This document shows positions 10,981 to 20,054 of a DNA stretch of 64,000 nt, in pieces (position 1 is the stretch's first letter; each line of letters begins with the position of its first letter). The stretch comes from Herbaspirillum sp. GW103 (GTDB taxonomy: Bacteria; Pseudomonadota; Gammaproteobacteria; Burkholderiales; Burkholderiaceae_D). Position numbers and translations under genes: made by a program. The notes under the pieces were generated by a model, which was not told where the DNA came from, made no database searches, and saw nothing but the letters and a program-made list of their open reading frames with translations. The stretch spans positions 930,001-994,000 of the forward strand of contig NZ_AJVC01000004.1 in assembly GCF_000261365.1 (NCBI RefSeq), written 5' to 3'.

Positions 10981-11168
10981 GGACCCTCCGCAGGAGGGCT
11001 GGCTCTTTGGGGTCGCCTTCTTTTGCTTACTTTTCTTGGCGAGACAAGAAAAGTGAGCGGCTGCCGGGCCGCTCCCGGCGCGTTCTCCCGACCGGAGAAA
11101 GATAAGCATTAAGCTAGAGCGCAGGAAAGCAGCCCGTGCAGACTACCCTCCCCCCAAAAATACAAAAA

Positions 11169-12353
11169 TCAAACCCCAGGATCCCGCACCTTCTCCACCT
11201 GATCAAACTCCACGTTATAAAACTCAGACCCGAGCAACTCAGCCTTGCGCATATAAACCGTCTGCACGATATCGCGAGTAGCAGGATCGATAGAAACAGG
11301 CCCGCGCACGCTCTCCCAGCTCATCCCCTTCATGGCAGCCAGCAGTTTTTCACCATTCGCATCGCCGGAGGTTTTCTTGAGGGATTCATAGAGCAGGTGC
11401 ATACCATCGTAGGCACCGACAGAATGGAAGTTGGCCCGCATCCCCTTGTTAGCCTTGGCCATCGCGTCCACATATTCCTTGTTGGCCGCCGAAGGATGCG
11501 CAGCAGAATAATGATGACTGCTCACCACATCCTTGGCGGCCGCACCGATACCCGCCATCAGGTCATCATCGAGCACATCGCCGGTACAGATCAGGCGAAT
11601 TCCCGCCGCCGCCAATCCCCGCTCGGTGAACTGCTTCAACACGGCAGCTCCTTCACCGGAAGGTACAAAAACGAACAAAGCCTGCGGCCTGGCATCCTTG
11701 ACCCGCTGCAAGAACGGCGCATAGTCCGGATTGCGCAAAGGCACCCGCACACTCTCCATCACCTTGCCACCGGCTTCAGAGAAAGTCTTCACAAACACCT
11801 TCTCTGCATCCAGCCCCGGCCCGTAATCGGAAACAAAGGTCACCACACTCTTGATGCCATTCTTCGCCGCCCAGGACGCCAGTGGCGAGGTCACCTGCGC
11901 CAGCGTAAACCCGGTACGCACGATATAGGGTGAACGCTGGACAATGATGGAAGTCGCCGCCGCCGTCACGATCATCGGCACCCTGGCCTGCGTGGCAATG
12001 GGTGCAGCCGCCAGCGCCAAGGGCGTCAGCCCGAAGCCCATCAGCACCTGCGCCTTCTCACGCGCCACCAGCTCCTGCGCCAGACGCTTGGTCACATCGG
12101 GCGAGACCCCGCCGTCATCCTTCAACAAGATCTCCACCTTGCGTCCGGCCACACTGTCACCGAACTTCTGCTGATACAACTTGACCGCCGCCTCGATCTG
12201 CCGCCCGGTCGAGGCAAACGGCCCCGACATCGGCACGATCAGCCCCACCTTCAACGTCTCTGCCGCTTGCGCCACCAGCGGCGCACCAACGGCGGCCAAT
12301 GCCGTCCCGGCCAACATCAGGTGGCGGCGTCGGGTATTGATCATCTCGCTCAT
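11169..12353 (-). CDS. Periplasmic solute-binding protein of a Liv-type ABC transporter (van operon)
   Basis: About 394-residue type-I periplasmic binding protein (branched-chain amino acid/aromatic-acid class). The signal peptide starts NTRRRHLMLAGTALAAVG with an Arg-Arg motif reminiscent of Tat export and a cleavage site near AQA-AE. Mature part: LKVGLIVPMSGPFASTGRQ and the conserved DYGPGLDAEK. Start chosen at the second ATG (12351-12353) because GAGGAG lies five bases upstream; ATG 12354-12356 is possible. It lies 59 bases after vanB on the same strand, so it probably captures an aromatic acid such as vanillate. It is strikingly similar to the protein at 24507 (both carry DPATRDIVQTVY). 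No permease gene adjoins it. Confidence 0.88.
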   Translation of the reverse strand: MSEMINTRRRHLMLAGTALAAVGAPLVAQAAETLKVGLIVPMSGPFASTGRQIEAAVKLYQQKFGDSVAGRKVEILLKDDGGVSPDVTKRLAQELVAREKAQVLMGFGLTPLALAAAPIATQARVPMIVTAAATSIIVQRSPYIVRTGFTLAQVTSPLASWAAKNGIKSVVTFVSDYGPGLDAEKVFVKTFSEAGGKVMESVRVPLRNPDYAPFLQRVKDARPQALFVFVPSGEGAAVLKQFTERGLAAAGIRLICTGDVLDDDLMAGIGAAAKDVVSSHHYSAAHPSAANKEYVDAMAKANKGMRANFHSVGAYDGMHLLYESLKKTSGDANGEKLLAAMKGMSWESVRGPVSIDPATRDIVQTVYMRKAELLGSEFYNVEFDQVEKVRDPGV

Positions 12354-12412
12354 CATGTCTCCTCACGTTTTAATTGGTATAAATGATTTACGGCCAGTTG
12401 CTTCGTATTACG

Positions 12413-13372
12413 CTACAAATCCAGCACCAGCAAGGGACTCCGTGCCCGTGAACAACACGGCGTGAACTGGTCATTGGCCGCGCGTTCCTCATCGGTCAGA
12501 TATTGATCACGATGATCCGGTTCACCCTCCAGCACGCGCGTAAGACAGGTGCCGCAGATCCCCTGCTCGCAGGACACCGGCACATCCACACCGTGCTCGC
12601 ACAAGACCTGGATCACCGTGCGGTCCTCCGGAATGCGGTAGACCTGCCCGCTGCTGGCCAGCCTGACCTCAAAGCTGCCATTGCCGTCAGCCTGCACCGG
12701 CGCCGCACCAAAGTATTCGAAATGGACTTGCGCCCCCGGCCAGCCACGCGCACGGGCAGTCTCCACCACATGCGTGATGAAACCGGCAGGGCCGCAGACG
12801 TAAAGATGGGTGGCCGGATCGGCCTGTGACAGCAAGGCATCGAGGTCGAGCTTCTGTGCAACATCACCATCGTCATAGTGATGCACCACGCGCCGAGCGA
12901 ATCCCGACGCCGCGATGCGCTCGCGAAACGCCTGGCGGGCGGGCGAACGGGCGCAATAGTGCATCTCGAAAGAAGCCCCGCAAGCCGCCAGCGCCTCGGC
13001 CATGCACAGAATGGGCGTCACCCCGATACCACCCGCCAGCAGCAGACTGTGCGGCGCCGACACCAACGCGAACTGGTTGCGCGGCACCCCGATGGTGAGC
13101 AGGTCGCCCACCTTCAACACCTCATGCACCGCCACGGAACCGCCCCGCGAATGGGCATCACGCAATACACCGATCTGATAGCGATGCTGCTCATGCGGCG
13201 CGTTGCACAGCGAATACTGACGCAGCAAGCCGCCCGGCAGATGCACATCGATGTGTGCCCCCGCAGTAAAGGCCGGCAAGGCACTGCCATCCGGCGACAC
13301 CAGTTCCAGCCCGATGATGCCGTCGGCTTCCTCGCGGCGCGCCGCGATCCTGACCTGCAATGTCGTCATCAT
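12413..13372 (-). CDS. vanB: Vanillate O-demethylase reductase subunit
   Basis: 319-residue phthalate-dioxygenase-reductase type protein. The flavin domain ([18 protein letters not shown], the FMN-binding R-x-Y-S motif) spans roughly residues 1-100. The NAD domain has [19 protein letters not shown] near 110-128. The C-terminal plant-type [2Fe-2S] ferredoxin has [16 protein letters not shown] near 268-283 and a final Cys in QFTPCCSRA. It passes electrons from NADH to the Rieske oxygenase VanA. Six bases separate vanA and vanB, so they are co-transcribed. The start is one of two adjacent ATGs after GAGGGGGG. Confidence 0.92.
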   Translation of the reverse strand: MMTTLQVRIAARREEADGIIGLELVSPDGSALPAFTAGAHIDVHLPGGLLRQYSLCNAPHEQHRYQIGVLRDAHSRGGSVAVHEVLKVGDLLTIGVPRNQFALVSAPHSLLLAGGIGVTPILCMAEALAACGASFEMHYCARSPARQAFRERIAASGFARRVVHHYDDGDVAQKLDLDALLSQADPATHLYVCGPAGFITHVVETARARGWPGAQVHFEYFGAAPVQADGNGSFEVRLASSGQVYRIPEDRTVIQVLCEHGVDVPVSCEQGICGTCLTRVLEGEPDHRDQYLTDEERAANDQFTPCCSRARSPLLVLDL

Positions 13373-13378
13373 CCCCCC

Positions 13379-14428
13379 TCAGGCTGCAGCAGCCTTGCCG
13401 GCATCGGCTTCGCGCGCCAGCCACTTGTCCAGCACCTTGCGCGACTGCACGCCACCGGCATCGATGTTCAGCGCCAGCAGGCGACGCTCCGGATACTTGA
13501 GCAGATTGGCCTGCTGCAGCTCCAGCATCGCACGGTCCTCACCGAAGATCTTGCCCTGGCCCTCGCGGATGGTGTCGGTGAGCTCCTTGTCCTCGGGACG
13601 GAAGTGGCGCGCCATGCCCCAGAAATACCAGTGCGAAGTCTCGGTCTCGGGCGTGATGAAATCCACCACGATGGACGACGCCTTGTGCTCCGGCGCAGCG
13701 TCGTAACCACCCTGCCCGGCATGCGCCACGCCCACTTCGATCATCACGTGACTGGGCGGCGAAAAGCGGCAGATCTGCCAGCGGTCCACCGGGACGTCGT
13801 CGGCCAGACCGTTGCCTCGCAGGGCCATGCGCCAGAACGGCGGCGGCATGATGTTTTCCATGAAGCGACTGGTGATGACCCGCTCACCCTCAACGCGCGT
13901 GTTGACCGGGGCTTCATCAATCTCCTTCTGGCCGATGCTGGAGGCGTGCACGTAGGTCTCGTGGGTGAGGTCCATCAGATTGTCGATCATCAGACGGTAG
14001 TCGCAGTTGATGTGATACAAGCCGCCACCATAGGCCCATTCAGGGTTCTCGGCCCACTCCAGGTGATGGATCTGCGCCGGATCGGCCTGCTCCTTCTCAC
14101 CCGGCCAGACCCAGATGAAACCGTAGCGCTCCACCACCGGGAAGCTGCGGATACAAGGGAAGCCACGCACGCGCTGACCGGGCATGCTGCGGGTGTGGCC
14201 GTCACAGCCCATCTCCAGACCGTGATACCCGCAAACCAGCTGTCCATCGCGCACGAAACCCAGAGACAGGGGCGCACCACGATGCGGACAGAAATCCTCG
14301 ACGGCGGCCACCTTGCCCTCGGCACCACGATAGAACACGATCTTCTCGCCACAGATCTGACGGCCCAGGGGCTTGCTTTCGATTTCGTCGGGGGTACAGG
14401 CAACGTACCAGGCATTCTTGGGGAACAT
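13379..14428 (-). CDS. vanA: Vanillate O-demethylase oxygenase subunit
   Basis: 349-residue Rieske non-haem iron oxygenase converting vanillate to protocatechuate plus formaldehyde. The Rieske cluster motif is CPHRGAPLSLGF ... CGYHG at residues about 47-67 (C-x-H ... C-x-x-H). The mononuclear iron region is MIDNLMDLTHETYVHASSIG near 155-174, with the family's Asp and two His. Length equals typical VanA (~350). Start at ATG 14426-14428 is supported by AAGGAGA eight bases upstream. First gene of vanA-vanB-SBP; the operon faces a MarR regulator across a 327-base control region with a perfect palindrome. Substrate is assigned by family and the neighbouring pca genes. Confidence 0.92.
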   Translation of the reverse strand: MFPKNAWYVACTPDEIESKPLGRQICGEKIVFYRGAEGKVAAVEDFCPHRGAPLSLGFVRDGQLVCGYHGLEMGCDGHTRSMPGQRVRGFPCIRSFPVVERYGFIWVWPGEKEQADPAQIHHLEWAENPEWAYGGGLYHINCDYRLMIDNLMDLTHETYVHASSIGQKEIDEAPVNTRVEGERVITSRFMENIMPPPFWRMALRGNGLADDVPVDRWQICRFSPPSHVMIEVGVAHAGQGGYDAAPEHKASSIVVDFITPETETSHWYFWGMARHFRPEDKELTDTIREGQGKIFGEDRAMLELQQANLLKYPERRLLALNIDAGGVQSRKVLDKWLAREADAGKAAAA

Positions 14429-14755
14429 GACTGTCTCCTTGGGTAAATTCCTCAACCGGCACCGGCCTCGCGCGGCCAGTGCCCTCCTTGATGGACTGCA
14501 CCAACTTGTTCTTTTCCGCAGGTGGCTTGATCCAGATCCTGTCGGGTCTCGCATTTTTCTGATTTAATATTCAGTACACTGAATGTTAGGAAAAGTATCC
14601 GCCAATCCGCTGCGCAAGTAAACGCGCCGGCGGACTTTTTTCATTGCGCATCGCATCAATTGATTGAGGGAAAACGTCGCGGACCTTACACTGCCGCATC
14701 GCTGCATACTGATTGCAGCTCATCCATTGCCTGACCGAACCTGAGCGAATCCGCC
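14429..14755. promoter_or_regulatory. Divergent vanA / marR control region with palindrome
   Basis: 327-base gap between divergent genes. At 14569-14584 lies ATTCAGTACACTGAAT, a perfect 7-bp inverted repeat around AC, typical in size and form for a MarR-family operator. It is embedded in AT-rich sequence (GATTTAATATTCAG) that could hold the vanA promoter. A second short palindrome ATCAATTGAT lies near 14657-14666. No open frame with coding character is present. Confidence 0.65.
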
Positions 14756-15265
14756 ATGCCAGAGACCACAACGCCCAAGGACGAAAGCCAGCTCATCGAT
14801 CTCTACGAGCACCCCGGCCACCTGTTGCGGCGCGCGCAGCAGATTTCGGTATCGATCTTCCATGACGAAACCGGCGGCATCATTACCCCGGTGCAATACG
14901 CCATCCTGCGCATGCTGTCGAATCATCCCGGCATCGACCAGGTGAGCTTGTCGGGGCTGGTCGCCATCGACACCTCCACCGGCGCCACGGTCTGCGCCCG
15001 CCTCGAAGAAAAGGGCTTGCTGGTGCGGGAAGTCATTCCGCACAACCGCCGCCAGCGCGCATTGCGCATCACGCAAGCGGGCGAAGCCCTGCTGGAAGAA
15101 CTGATCCCCGGCCTGCAGCGCCTGCGCAAGCGCATCCTGGCGCCCCTTGATGACGCCGAGCAGGAGCAGTTCATGCGGCTGCTGGACAAGCTGGTGCACG
15201 AGAACAATCCACAAAGCCGCGCACCGCTGGCACGCTTGCGCGACCAGGATTGCCAGGAGGACTGA
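14756..15265 (+). CDS. MarR-family regulator adjacent to van operon
   Basis: 169-residue winged-helix repressor-type protein. HTH and wing lie near residues 60-100 (LSGLVAIDTSTGATVCARLE, then the wing NRRQRALRITQAGEALL with the D/N-R-R-x-x-x-L pattern of MarR proteins). Helices at both ends form the dimer interface. Divergent from vanA, with a candidate operator between. Known VanR regulators belong to GntR or PadR families, so a MarR protein in this place is less usual; MarR proteins commonly sense phenolic acids or their CoA thioesters. The C-terminal tail is charged and probably disordered. Confidence 0.88.
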   Translation: MPETTTPKDESQLIDLYEHPGHLLRRAQQISVSIFHDETGGIITPVQYAILRMLSNHPGIDQVSLSGLVAIDTSTGATVCARLEEKGLLVREVIPHNRRQRALRITQAGEALLEELIPGLQRLRKRILAPLDDAEQEQFMRLLDKLVHENNPQSRAPLARLRDQDCQED

Positions 15266-15268
15266 GCC

Positions 15269-15970
15269 TCAGGCGACCGCTACCAGTCGATCCAATTTTT
15301 CGCCATCGTCCAGCAGGCTTTGGCTATCCGAGGCATGCACGATGCGGCCACGATCAAGCACGATGGCCCGTTGCGTCAGCGACAGCGCCATGCGTGCATG
15401 CTGCTCCACCACGATCACCGACATCCCTTCGTCGCTGACCAGGCGGCGGATCACCTTCAACAGTTCCTGCACGATGATGGGCGCCAGCCCTTCCATCGGT
15501 TCATCCAGCAAGAGGATGCTGGGACTGACCATCAGGGCGCGCGCAATGGCCAGCATCTGCTGCTCGCCACCGGAGAGCTGATTGCCCATGTTGTGGCGGC
15601 GCTCATGCAGGCGGGGAAAAATCGAATAAATCTTCTGCAAGTTCCATTTTCCGCCACGCTCCACCACCGTCAGGTGTTCCTCCACCGACAGCGAAGGAAA
15701 CATGAAACGCTCCTGCGGTACCCAGCCCAGCCCGGCATGCGCGCGCTTGTGGGTCGGCACGCGGGCGATGTTGCTGCCGCGCCAGTGGATGCTGCCGCCA
15801 TGCAGGCGAGTCAGTCCCATCAGGGTAATCAACAGACTGGTCTTGCCCACGCCATTGCGCCCCAGCAGGGCCAGGCTCTCACCTTCCTGCATGGAGAAGG
15901 ACACCTCCTCCAGGACGATGGAATCGCCATAACCGGCGCTCACCTTGTCCAGTGCCAGCAGTTCAGGCAT
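15269..15970 (-). CDS. livF: Liv-type ABC transporter ATPase (LivF)
   Basis: 233-residue cytoplasmic ATPase. Walker A LLGRNGVGKTSLL near residues 35-47, ABC signature QLSGGEQQMLAIARAL near 132-147, Walker B SILLLDEPMEGLAP near 152-165, and the H-loop His in VIVVEQHARMA. Start ATG 15968-15970 overlaps the stop of livG by eight bases, the common livG-livF coupling. Last gene of livH-livM-livG-livF, which has no solute-binding protein of its own. The orphan binding proteins at 11169 and 24507 are the obvious partners. Aromatic-acid transport is inferred from the surrounding pca/van genes. Confidence 0.9.
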   Translation of the reverse strand: MPELLALDKVSAGYGDSIVLEEVSFSMQEGESLALLGRNGVGKTSLLITLMGLTRLHGGSIHWRGSNIARVPTHKRAHAGLGWVPQERFMFPSLSVEEHLTVVERGGKWNLQKIYSIFPRLHERRHNMGNQLSGGEQQMLAIARALMVSPSILLLDEPMEGLAPIIVQELLKVIRRLVSDEGMSVIVVEQHARMALSLTQRAIVLDRGRIVHASDSQSLLDDGEKLDRLVAVA

Positions 15971-16730
15971 GTTCGGCCTCCCCCAGATAGACTTCCTTGA
16001 CGCGCTGATCCGCCGCAATCTCGGCCGGTGTGCCTTCCACCAGCACCTTGCCGCCGACCAGTACGGTGATGCGTTCGGCAAAGCGGAACACCAGTCCCAT
16101 ATCGTGTTCGATGAAGACGATCGTCACCTCGCGGGGCAGTTGCGCAATCACTTCAAACAATTCGCGGCTTTCCGCCGACGGAATGCCTGCGGCAGGTTCA
16201 TCCAGCAACAGCACCTTGGGTTGCGTGGCCAGCGCCAGCGCAATTTCCACCAGCCGCTGCTTGCCGTAGGCCAGGCTGCGCGTGATGCTGTTGGCCTCCT
16301 GCGCCAGCTTGAGCGAGGCCAGCAGCGCCATGGCTTCGTCCACCACGTCGGTCTGACGGGCCACGGTCTGGTACCACTTGTATTGCAGGCCGCGCCTCTC
16401 CTGGATCGCCAGCACCACCGACTCCAGTACGGTCAGTCCGGCAAAGAGCGTATTGATCTGGAAGGTACGCGTCATGCCGCGCTTGACGCGCTCGTGCTGG
16501 GCCAGCGCGGTAATGTCCTCGCCACCGAACCATACCTTGCCACTGCTGGGTGCAAAGCCACCCGTGAGCAAGTTGATGAAGGTGGTCTTGCCTGCGCCAT
16601 TGGGGCCGATCAAGGCGTGGCGCGCGCCGGGCGTGAAGGTCAGCGAGATGTCGCTGTTGGCCACGAAGCTGCCCCAGCGCTTGCTCAGCGCTTCGGTGCG
16701 CAAGGTGGTATCGGCCGGATGCGAGCTCAT
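15963..16730 (-). CDS. livG: Liv-type ABC transporter ATPase (LivG)
   Basis: 255-residue ATPase. Walker A ALIGPNGAGKTTFINLL near residues 39-55, a signature region reading RSLAYGKQRLVEIALAL (LivG-type variant of LSGGQ), and Walker B KVLLLDEPAAGIPSAES. The C-terminal segment with VEGTPAEIAADQRVKEVYLG is diagnostic for LivG. It overlaps livM by four bases (ATGA) and livF by eight, so the cassette is translationally coupled. It works as a heterodimer with LivF on the LivHM pore. Confidence 0.92.
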   Translation of the reverse strand: MSSHPADTTLRTEALSKRWGSFVANSDISLTFTPGARHALIGPNGAGKTTFINLLTGGFAPSSGKVWFGGEDITALAQHERVKRGMTRTFQINTLFAGLTVLESVVLAIQERRGLQYKWYQTVARQTDVVDEAMALLASLKLAQEANSITRSLAYGKQRLVEIALALATQPKVLLLDEPAAGIPSAESRELFEVIAQLPREVTIVFIEHDMGLVFRFAERITVLVGGKVLVEGTPAEIAADQRVKEVYLGEAEHA

Positions 16731-17734
16731 GCGCGCCCTCCCTTGAAGAACTTGTCACGCAGCACGGCCAGTCCACCCAACAGACCACCGCGTGCGAAGA
16801 GAACGATGACGATCAGCAGCAGGCCGATCCAGAACTGCCAGTAGGCCGGATCGAGTCCGGAGAGGGTGTCCTGCGCCAGCATGTAGACCAGCGCGCCCAC
16901 CAGTGCACCATAGAGCCGACCGGTGCCGCCCAGCACCAGGATGATGAGCAACTCGGCCGAACGCGGGAAGCCCAGCACATCGAGCCCGACAAACTGCGTG
17001 GTCTGGGCCAGCAAGGCACCGGCCACCCCGGCAACCGCAGCGGCGATGGTGAAGATCACCACCAGCCGGCGATTGACGTCGGCCCCGATGGCCGGCATGC
17101 GGCGACCTCCTTCGCGGATACCCCGCAAGCCCAGGCCGAAGGGCGAACTCACCAAGCGTCGCAAGACCACGAACAGCAACAACAGCACCGCGAAGCTGTA
17201 GCAAAAGGCGACGCGGCCGTTGAGATCGAATTCGAAGACCCCGAAGATCTTGCCCATCACCATGCCGGACAGACCATCCACGCCGCCCGTGATGAAGGCT
17301 GCCTTGTTGGCCGCCTCGAAGAGCATCAGTCCGATGCCCAGCGTCACCATGAGGCGGGTGAGGTCCGTCCCGCGCACGACCAGGAAACTCACCAGGAATC
17401 CGGCAACGGCTGCCACGATGGCGGCCAGCAGCAGTCCGGTGATAGGCTCGCCCCAGCCATGCACGGCCAGCAGGCCGGCAGTGTAGGCACCGAGGCCGAA
17501 GAAAGCCGCATGCCCCAGCGAGACGATGCCGGCATAGCCCAGGATCAGGTCCAGCGAGACGGCGAACAGACCCACAATCATGATCTGGCTGATCAGCACC
17601 AGATAATCCGGGAAGAGGAAATAGGCCGCCACCGGCAAGAGCCAGAAGATCAGCTCCAAGGGCGTCCAGCGGTCATTGGGCAGATGCAGTACAGGTTTCG
17701 TCGTGGACCGGCTTGTCGTATTCAGGCTGCTCAT
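16727..17734 (-). CDS. livM: Liv-type ABC transporter permease (LivM)
   Basis: 335-residue inner-membrane permease with about nine to ten hydrophobic helices. Family markers are SLDLILGYAGIVSLGHAAFF near residues 62-81 and the EAA-like cytoplasmic loop GLRGIREGGRRMPAIG near 200-215. A short hydrophilic N-terminal tail of about 25 residues precedes the first helix. Overlaps livH and livG by four bases each. With LivH it forms the translocation pore. Confidence 0.9.
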   Translation of the reverse strand: MSSLNTTSRSTTKPVLHLPNDRWTPLELIFWLLPVAAYFLFPDYLVLISQIMIVGLFAVSLDLILGYAGIVSLGHAAFFGLGAYTAGLLAVHGWGEPITGLLLAAIVAAVAGFLVSFLVVRGTDLTRLMVTLGIGLMLFEAANKAAFITGGVDGLSGMVMGKIFGVFEFDLNGRVAFCYSFAVLLLLFVVLRRLVSSPFGLGLRGIREGGRRMPAIGADVNRRLVVIFTIAAAVAGVAGALLAQTTQFVGLDVLGFPRSAELLIILVLGGTGRLYGALVGALVYMLAQDTLSGLDPAYWQFWIGLLLIVIVLFARGGLLGGLAVLRDKFFKGGRA

Positions 17735-18597
17735 CCGCGCCTCCGCATCAGGCCGGCCGGGAACAGGATCAGCAACACCACCATCAGGCCGTAGATGACG
17801 AAGGCGCCGGTCTCCGGCACGTAGTATTTGCCGGCGACGTCGAACACGCCCAGGAGCAGCGCGGCCAGCAACGGGCCCTTGATGGTGCCGGCACCACCGA
17901 CGGCCACCACCAGCAGGAAATAGACCATGTACTTGACCGGGAAAGTCGGATCCAGTCCCAGCACGTCGATGCCCAACCCGCCACCGAGTCCGGCCAGGCC
18001 CGAACCGAGCGCGAAGGTCAGGCTGAAGACACGGCTGACGTTGATGCCCAGTCCGGCTGCTGCAACCTGGTTATCGACCGCGGCACGAATCTGCGCACCG
18101 AAGCGGGTACGCTCGATCAACAGGCCCAGCGCAATGGTCACCAGCACCACCACACCGATGAGGAAGACACGATAGGCACCGACGTCCAGTCCCAGCAGCG
18201 AGACCTGACCGCGCAGCCAGTCCGGCAGCACGACTGGTTGCTGGGTCGGCCCCCACTGCCAGGTGGCAGCGGCCACGGCCATGAAGGTCAGGCCGATGGA
18301 AAACAGCACCTGATCCAGATGGCTGGCCTTGTAGAGACGACGATAGAGAGAGCGCTCAAGGACCAGTCCCACCGCCGCCGCAGCGATGAAGGCCAGCGGC
18401 AGGGTCGCGAGGAAGGGAACGCCGATGCCGTTGAGCAGCGTCACGCAGACATAGCCACCCAGCATGGCAAAGGCACCGTGTGCCAGGTTGATGAAGTTCA
18501 TCATGCCCATCGTCACCGACAGGCCCACGCTGATGAGAAACAGAAGGCTGCCGTAGGCAATGCCGTCAAAGAGTACGCCGAGGAAGTTGCCTAGCAT
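17731..18597 (-). CDS. livH: Liv-type ABC transporter permease (LivH)
   Basis: 288-residue permease. N-terminal FDGIAYGSLLFLISVGLSVT followed by GMMNFINLAHGAFAMLGGY is the LivH hallmark, and the EAA loop appears as TRFGAQIRAAVDNQ near 133-146. First gene of the cassette; GGGAGGT lies six bases before the ATG. A 24-codon leader frame overlaps its start. It lies 215 bases downstream of pcaF on the same strand, so the cassette may have its own promoter or be read from pcaIJF. Confidence 0.9.
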   Translation of the reverse strand: MLGNFLGVLFDGIAYGSLLFLISVGLSVTMGMMNFINLAHGAFAMLGGYVCVTLLNGIGVPFLATLPLAFIAAAAVGLVLERSLYRRLYKASHLDQVLFSIGLTFMAVAAATWQWGPTQQPVVLPDWLRGQVSLLGLDVGAYRVFLIGVVVLVTIALGLLIERTRFGAQIRAAVDNQVAAAGLGINVSRVFSLTFALGSGLAGLGGGLGIDVLGLDPTFPVKYMVYFLLVVAVGGAGTIKGPLLAALLLGVFDVAGKYYVPETGAFVIYGLMVVLLILFPAGLMRRRG

Positions 18598-18665
18598 GGC
18601 ATACCTCCCTGGCCGGAACGGGCGCGCGCAGCAGGACGCGGCGCACAGTCATGATGCAGATACAT
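18591..18665 (-). CDS. Possible 24-codon leader peptide overlapping livH
   Basis: A short frame starts at ATG 18663-18665 behind an AAGGAG (18678-18683) and ends with TAG at 18591-18593, seven bases inside livH. The peptide reads MYLHHDCAPR, PAARARSGQG, GMPC. A strong Shine-Dalgarno with no other gene to serve, plus the overlap, suggests translational coupling or attenuation of livH. The SD-to-ATG distance (about 12) is long and no homologue is known to me, so this is tentative. Confidence 0.35.
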   Translation of the reverse strand: MYLHHDCAPRPAARARSGQGGMPC

Positions 18666-18812
18666 GATGCGATTTGTCTCCTTCTGTCCTGCGGCTCTTT
18701 TTTATGGGTGACCGCTCGGAAATCAATATGAATTTTTTTCTATTGTGCTGCGCCTGCCTCAACTCATGCTTGATCAATTTTCACGAAGACCCTTGCGATC
18801 TTCATGAACTCA

Positions 18813-20015
18813 TCACACGCGCTCGATCACCATCGCGATGCCCTGCCCCACGCCGATGCACATGGTGCACAGCGCATAGCGACCGCCGGTGCGCTCCAGC
18901 TGGTACATCGCCGTGGTCACCAGGCGCGCACCGCTCATGCCCAGCGGATGGCCCAGCGCAATGGCGCCGCCGTTCGGATTGACGCGCGCATCGTCATCGG
19001 CCACGCCCAGCTCGCGCAACACGGCCAGCCCCTGCGAGGCGAAGGCTTCGTTGAGTTCGATCACGTCCATCTGATCGATACTCATGCCCAGTTGCGCCAG
19101 CACTTTCTTGCTGGCCGGCGCCGGGCCCATGCCCATGATGCGCGGCGCCACCCCGGCCGTGGCCATGCCGAGGATGCGTGCGCGCGGCTTGAGCTGGTAT
19201 TTCTCGACAGCGTCAGCACTGGCCAGCAAGAGCGCGCAGGCACCATCGTTGACGCCCGAGGCATTGCCGGCGGTAACGCTACCATCGGGCCTGACCACGC
19301 CCTTCAGTCGAGCCAGCGCTTCCATGCTGGTGGCACGGGGATGTTCATCCTGGCTCACGGTGATGGGGTCGCCCTTCTTCTGCGGGATCACCACCGGCAC
19401 GATTTCCTGAGCCAGGTTGCCATTGGCCTGGGCCGCAGCAGCCTTGGCCTGGCTGCGCACGGCAAACCGGTCCTGGTCTTCGCGGCTGACCTTGAAGTCG
19501 ACGGCCACGTTCTCGGCCGTCTCGGGCATGGCATCGACTCCGTATTTCTGCTTCATCAGCGCATTGACGAAACGCCAGCCGATGGTGGTGTCCTGGATGG
19601 CAGCCTGACGCGAGAAGGCGCTGTCGGCCTTGCCCATCACGAAGGGAGCACGGGTCATCGACTCGACGCCACCGGCGATCATCAGCTGCGTCTCGCCAGA
19701 CTTGATGGCGCGCGCGGCCGTGCCCAGCGCATCCATGCCGGAGCCGCACAGGCGGTTGATGGTGCTGCCCGGCACTTCCTGCGGCAGACCCGCCAGCAGC
19801 AGCGACATGCGCGCCACGTTGCGGTTGTCTTCACCAGCCTGGTTGGCGCAGCCATAGATGACGTCATCGACAGCCTTCCAGTCCACCTGCGGGTTGCGCT
19901 CCATCAGTGCGCGCAGCGGCACGGCCCCGAGGTCGTCGGCACGCACGTCCTTGAGCGCGCCACCGTAGCGGCCGATGGGGGTGCGAATGGCGTCACAGAT
20001 CAATACGTCTTTCAT
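18813..20015 (-). CDS. pcaF: Beta-ketoadipyl-CoA thiolase
   Basis: 400-residue thiolase cleaving 3-oxoadipyl-CoA to succinyl-CoA and acetyl-CoA, the last step of the pathway. Nucleophile Cys90 in [14 protein letters not shown]; base His in [16 protein letters not shown] near 356; second Cys in [10 protein letters not shown] near 386; NEAFASQG motif near 327. The N-terminus [15 protein letters not shown] is characteristic of PcaF. Third gene of pcaI-pcaJ-pcaF, 39 bases after pcaJ, with AGGAAG before the ATG. A paralogous but different-class thiolase at 28801 belongs to the upstream side-chain pathway. Confidence 0.95.
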   Translation of the reverse strand: MKDVLICDAIRTPIGRYGGALKDVRADDLGAVPLRALMERNPQVDWKAVDDVIYGCANQAGEDNRNVARMSLLLAGLPQEVPGSTINRLCGSGMDALGTAARAIKSGETQLMIAGGVESMTRAPFVMGKADSAFSRQAAIQDTTIGWRFVNALMKQKYGVDAMPETAENVAVDFKVSREDQDRFAVRSQAKAAAAQANGNLAQEIVPVVIPQKKGDPITVSQDEHPRATSMEALARLKGVVRPDGSVTAGNASGVNDGACALLLASADAVEKYQLKPRARILGMATAGVAPRIMGMGPAPASKKVLAQLGMSIDQMDVIELNEAFASQGLAVLRELGVADDDARVNPNGGAIALGHPLGMSGARLVTTAMYQLERTGGRYALCTMCIGVGQGIAMVIERV

Positions 20016-20054
20016 GTCTTCCTCACAGCGATATCAACGATGGATTGGGCCGGA

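Larger units (their letters stand above)
10366..11148. repeat. Large nested inverted-repeat element
   Basis: The left arm 10366-10503 and right arm 11011-11148 (138 bases each) are reverse complements with a single mismatch that I can see (GGGGGC versus the complement of GCTCCC). The match continues imperfectly inwards for about 30 bases through a small CCCTCC-TTCG-GGAGGG-type hairpin. Further in are two strong hairpins (10538-10615 and 10895-10980) whose 24-base centres (10563-10586 and 10928-10951) are exact reverse complements of each other, and a third pair around 10676-10697 / 10818-10839 (CTCGCCGTCGGCTTTG versus its complement with two changes). The whole element is thus self-complementary at several levels. 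It lies between two convergent transcription units; no transposase is present. Confidence 0.9.
10317..11168. other. 852-base non-coding gap between convergent genes
   Basis: No credible gene. The short open frames here have no ribosome-binding site and read through repeat arms. The gap starts with a T/G-rich stretch (10317-10365) after pcaCD and is otherwise filled by one nested inverted-repeat element, with an AT-rich core around 10740-10800. Confidence 0.8.

Noticed and set aside
10688-11112. Small open frames inside the palindromic element
   Set aside because: They translate repeat arms, lack ribosome-binding sites and have no protein-like composition.
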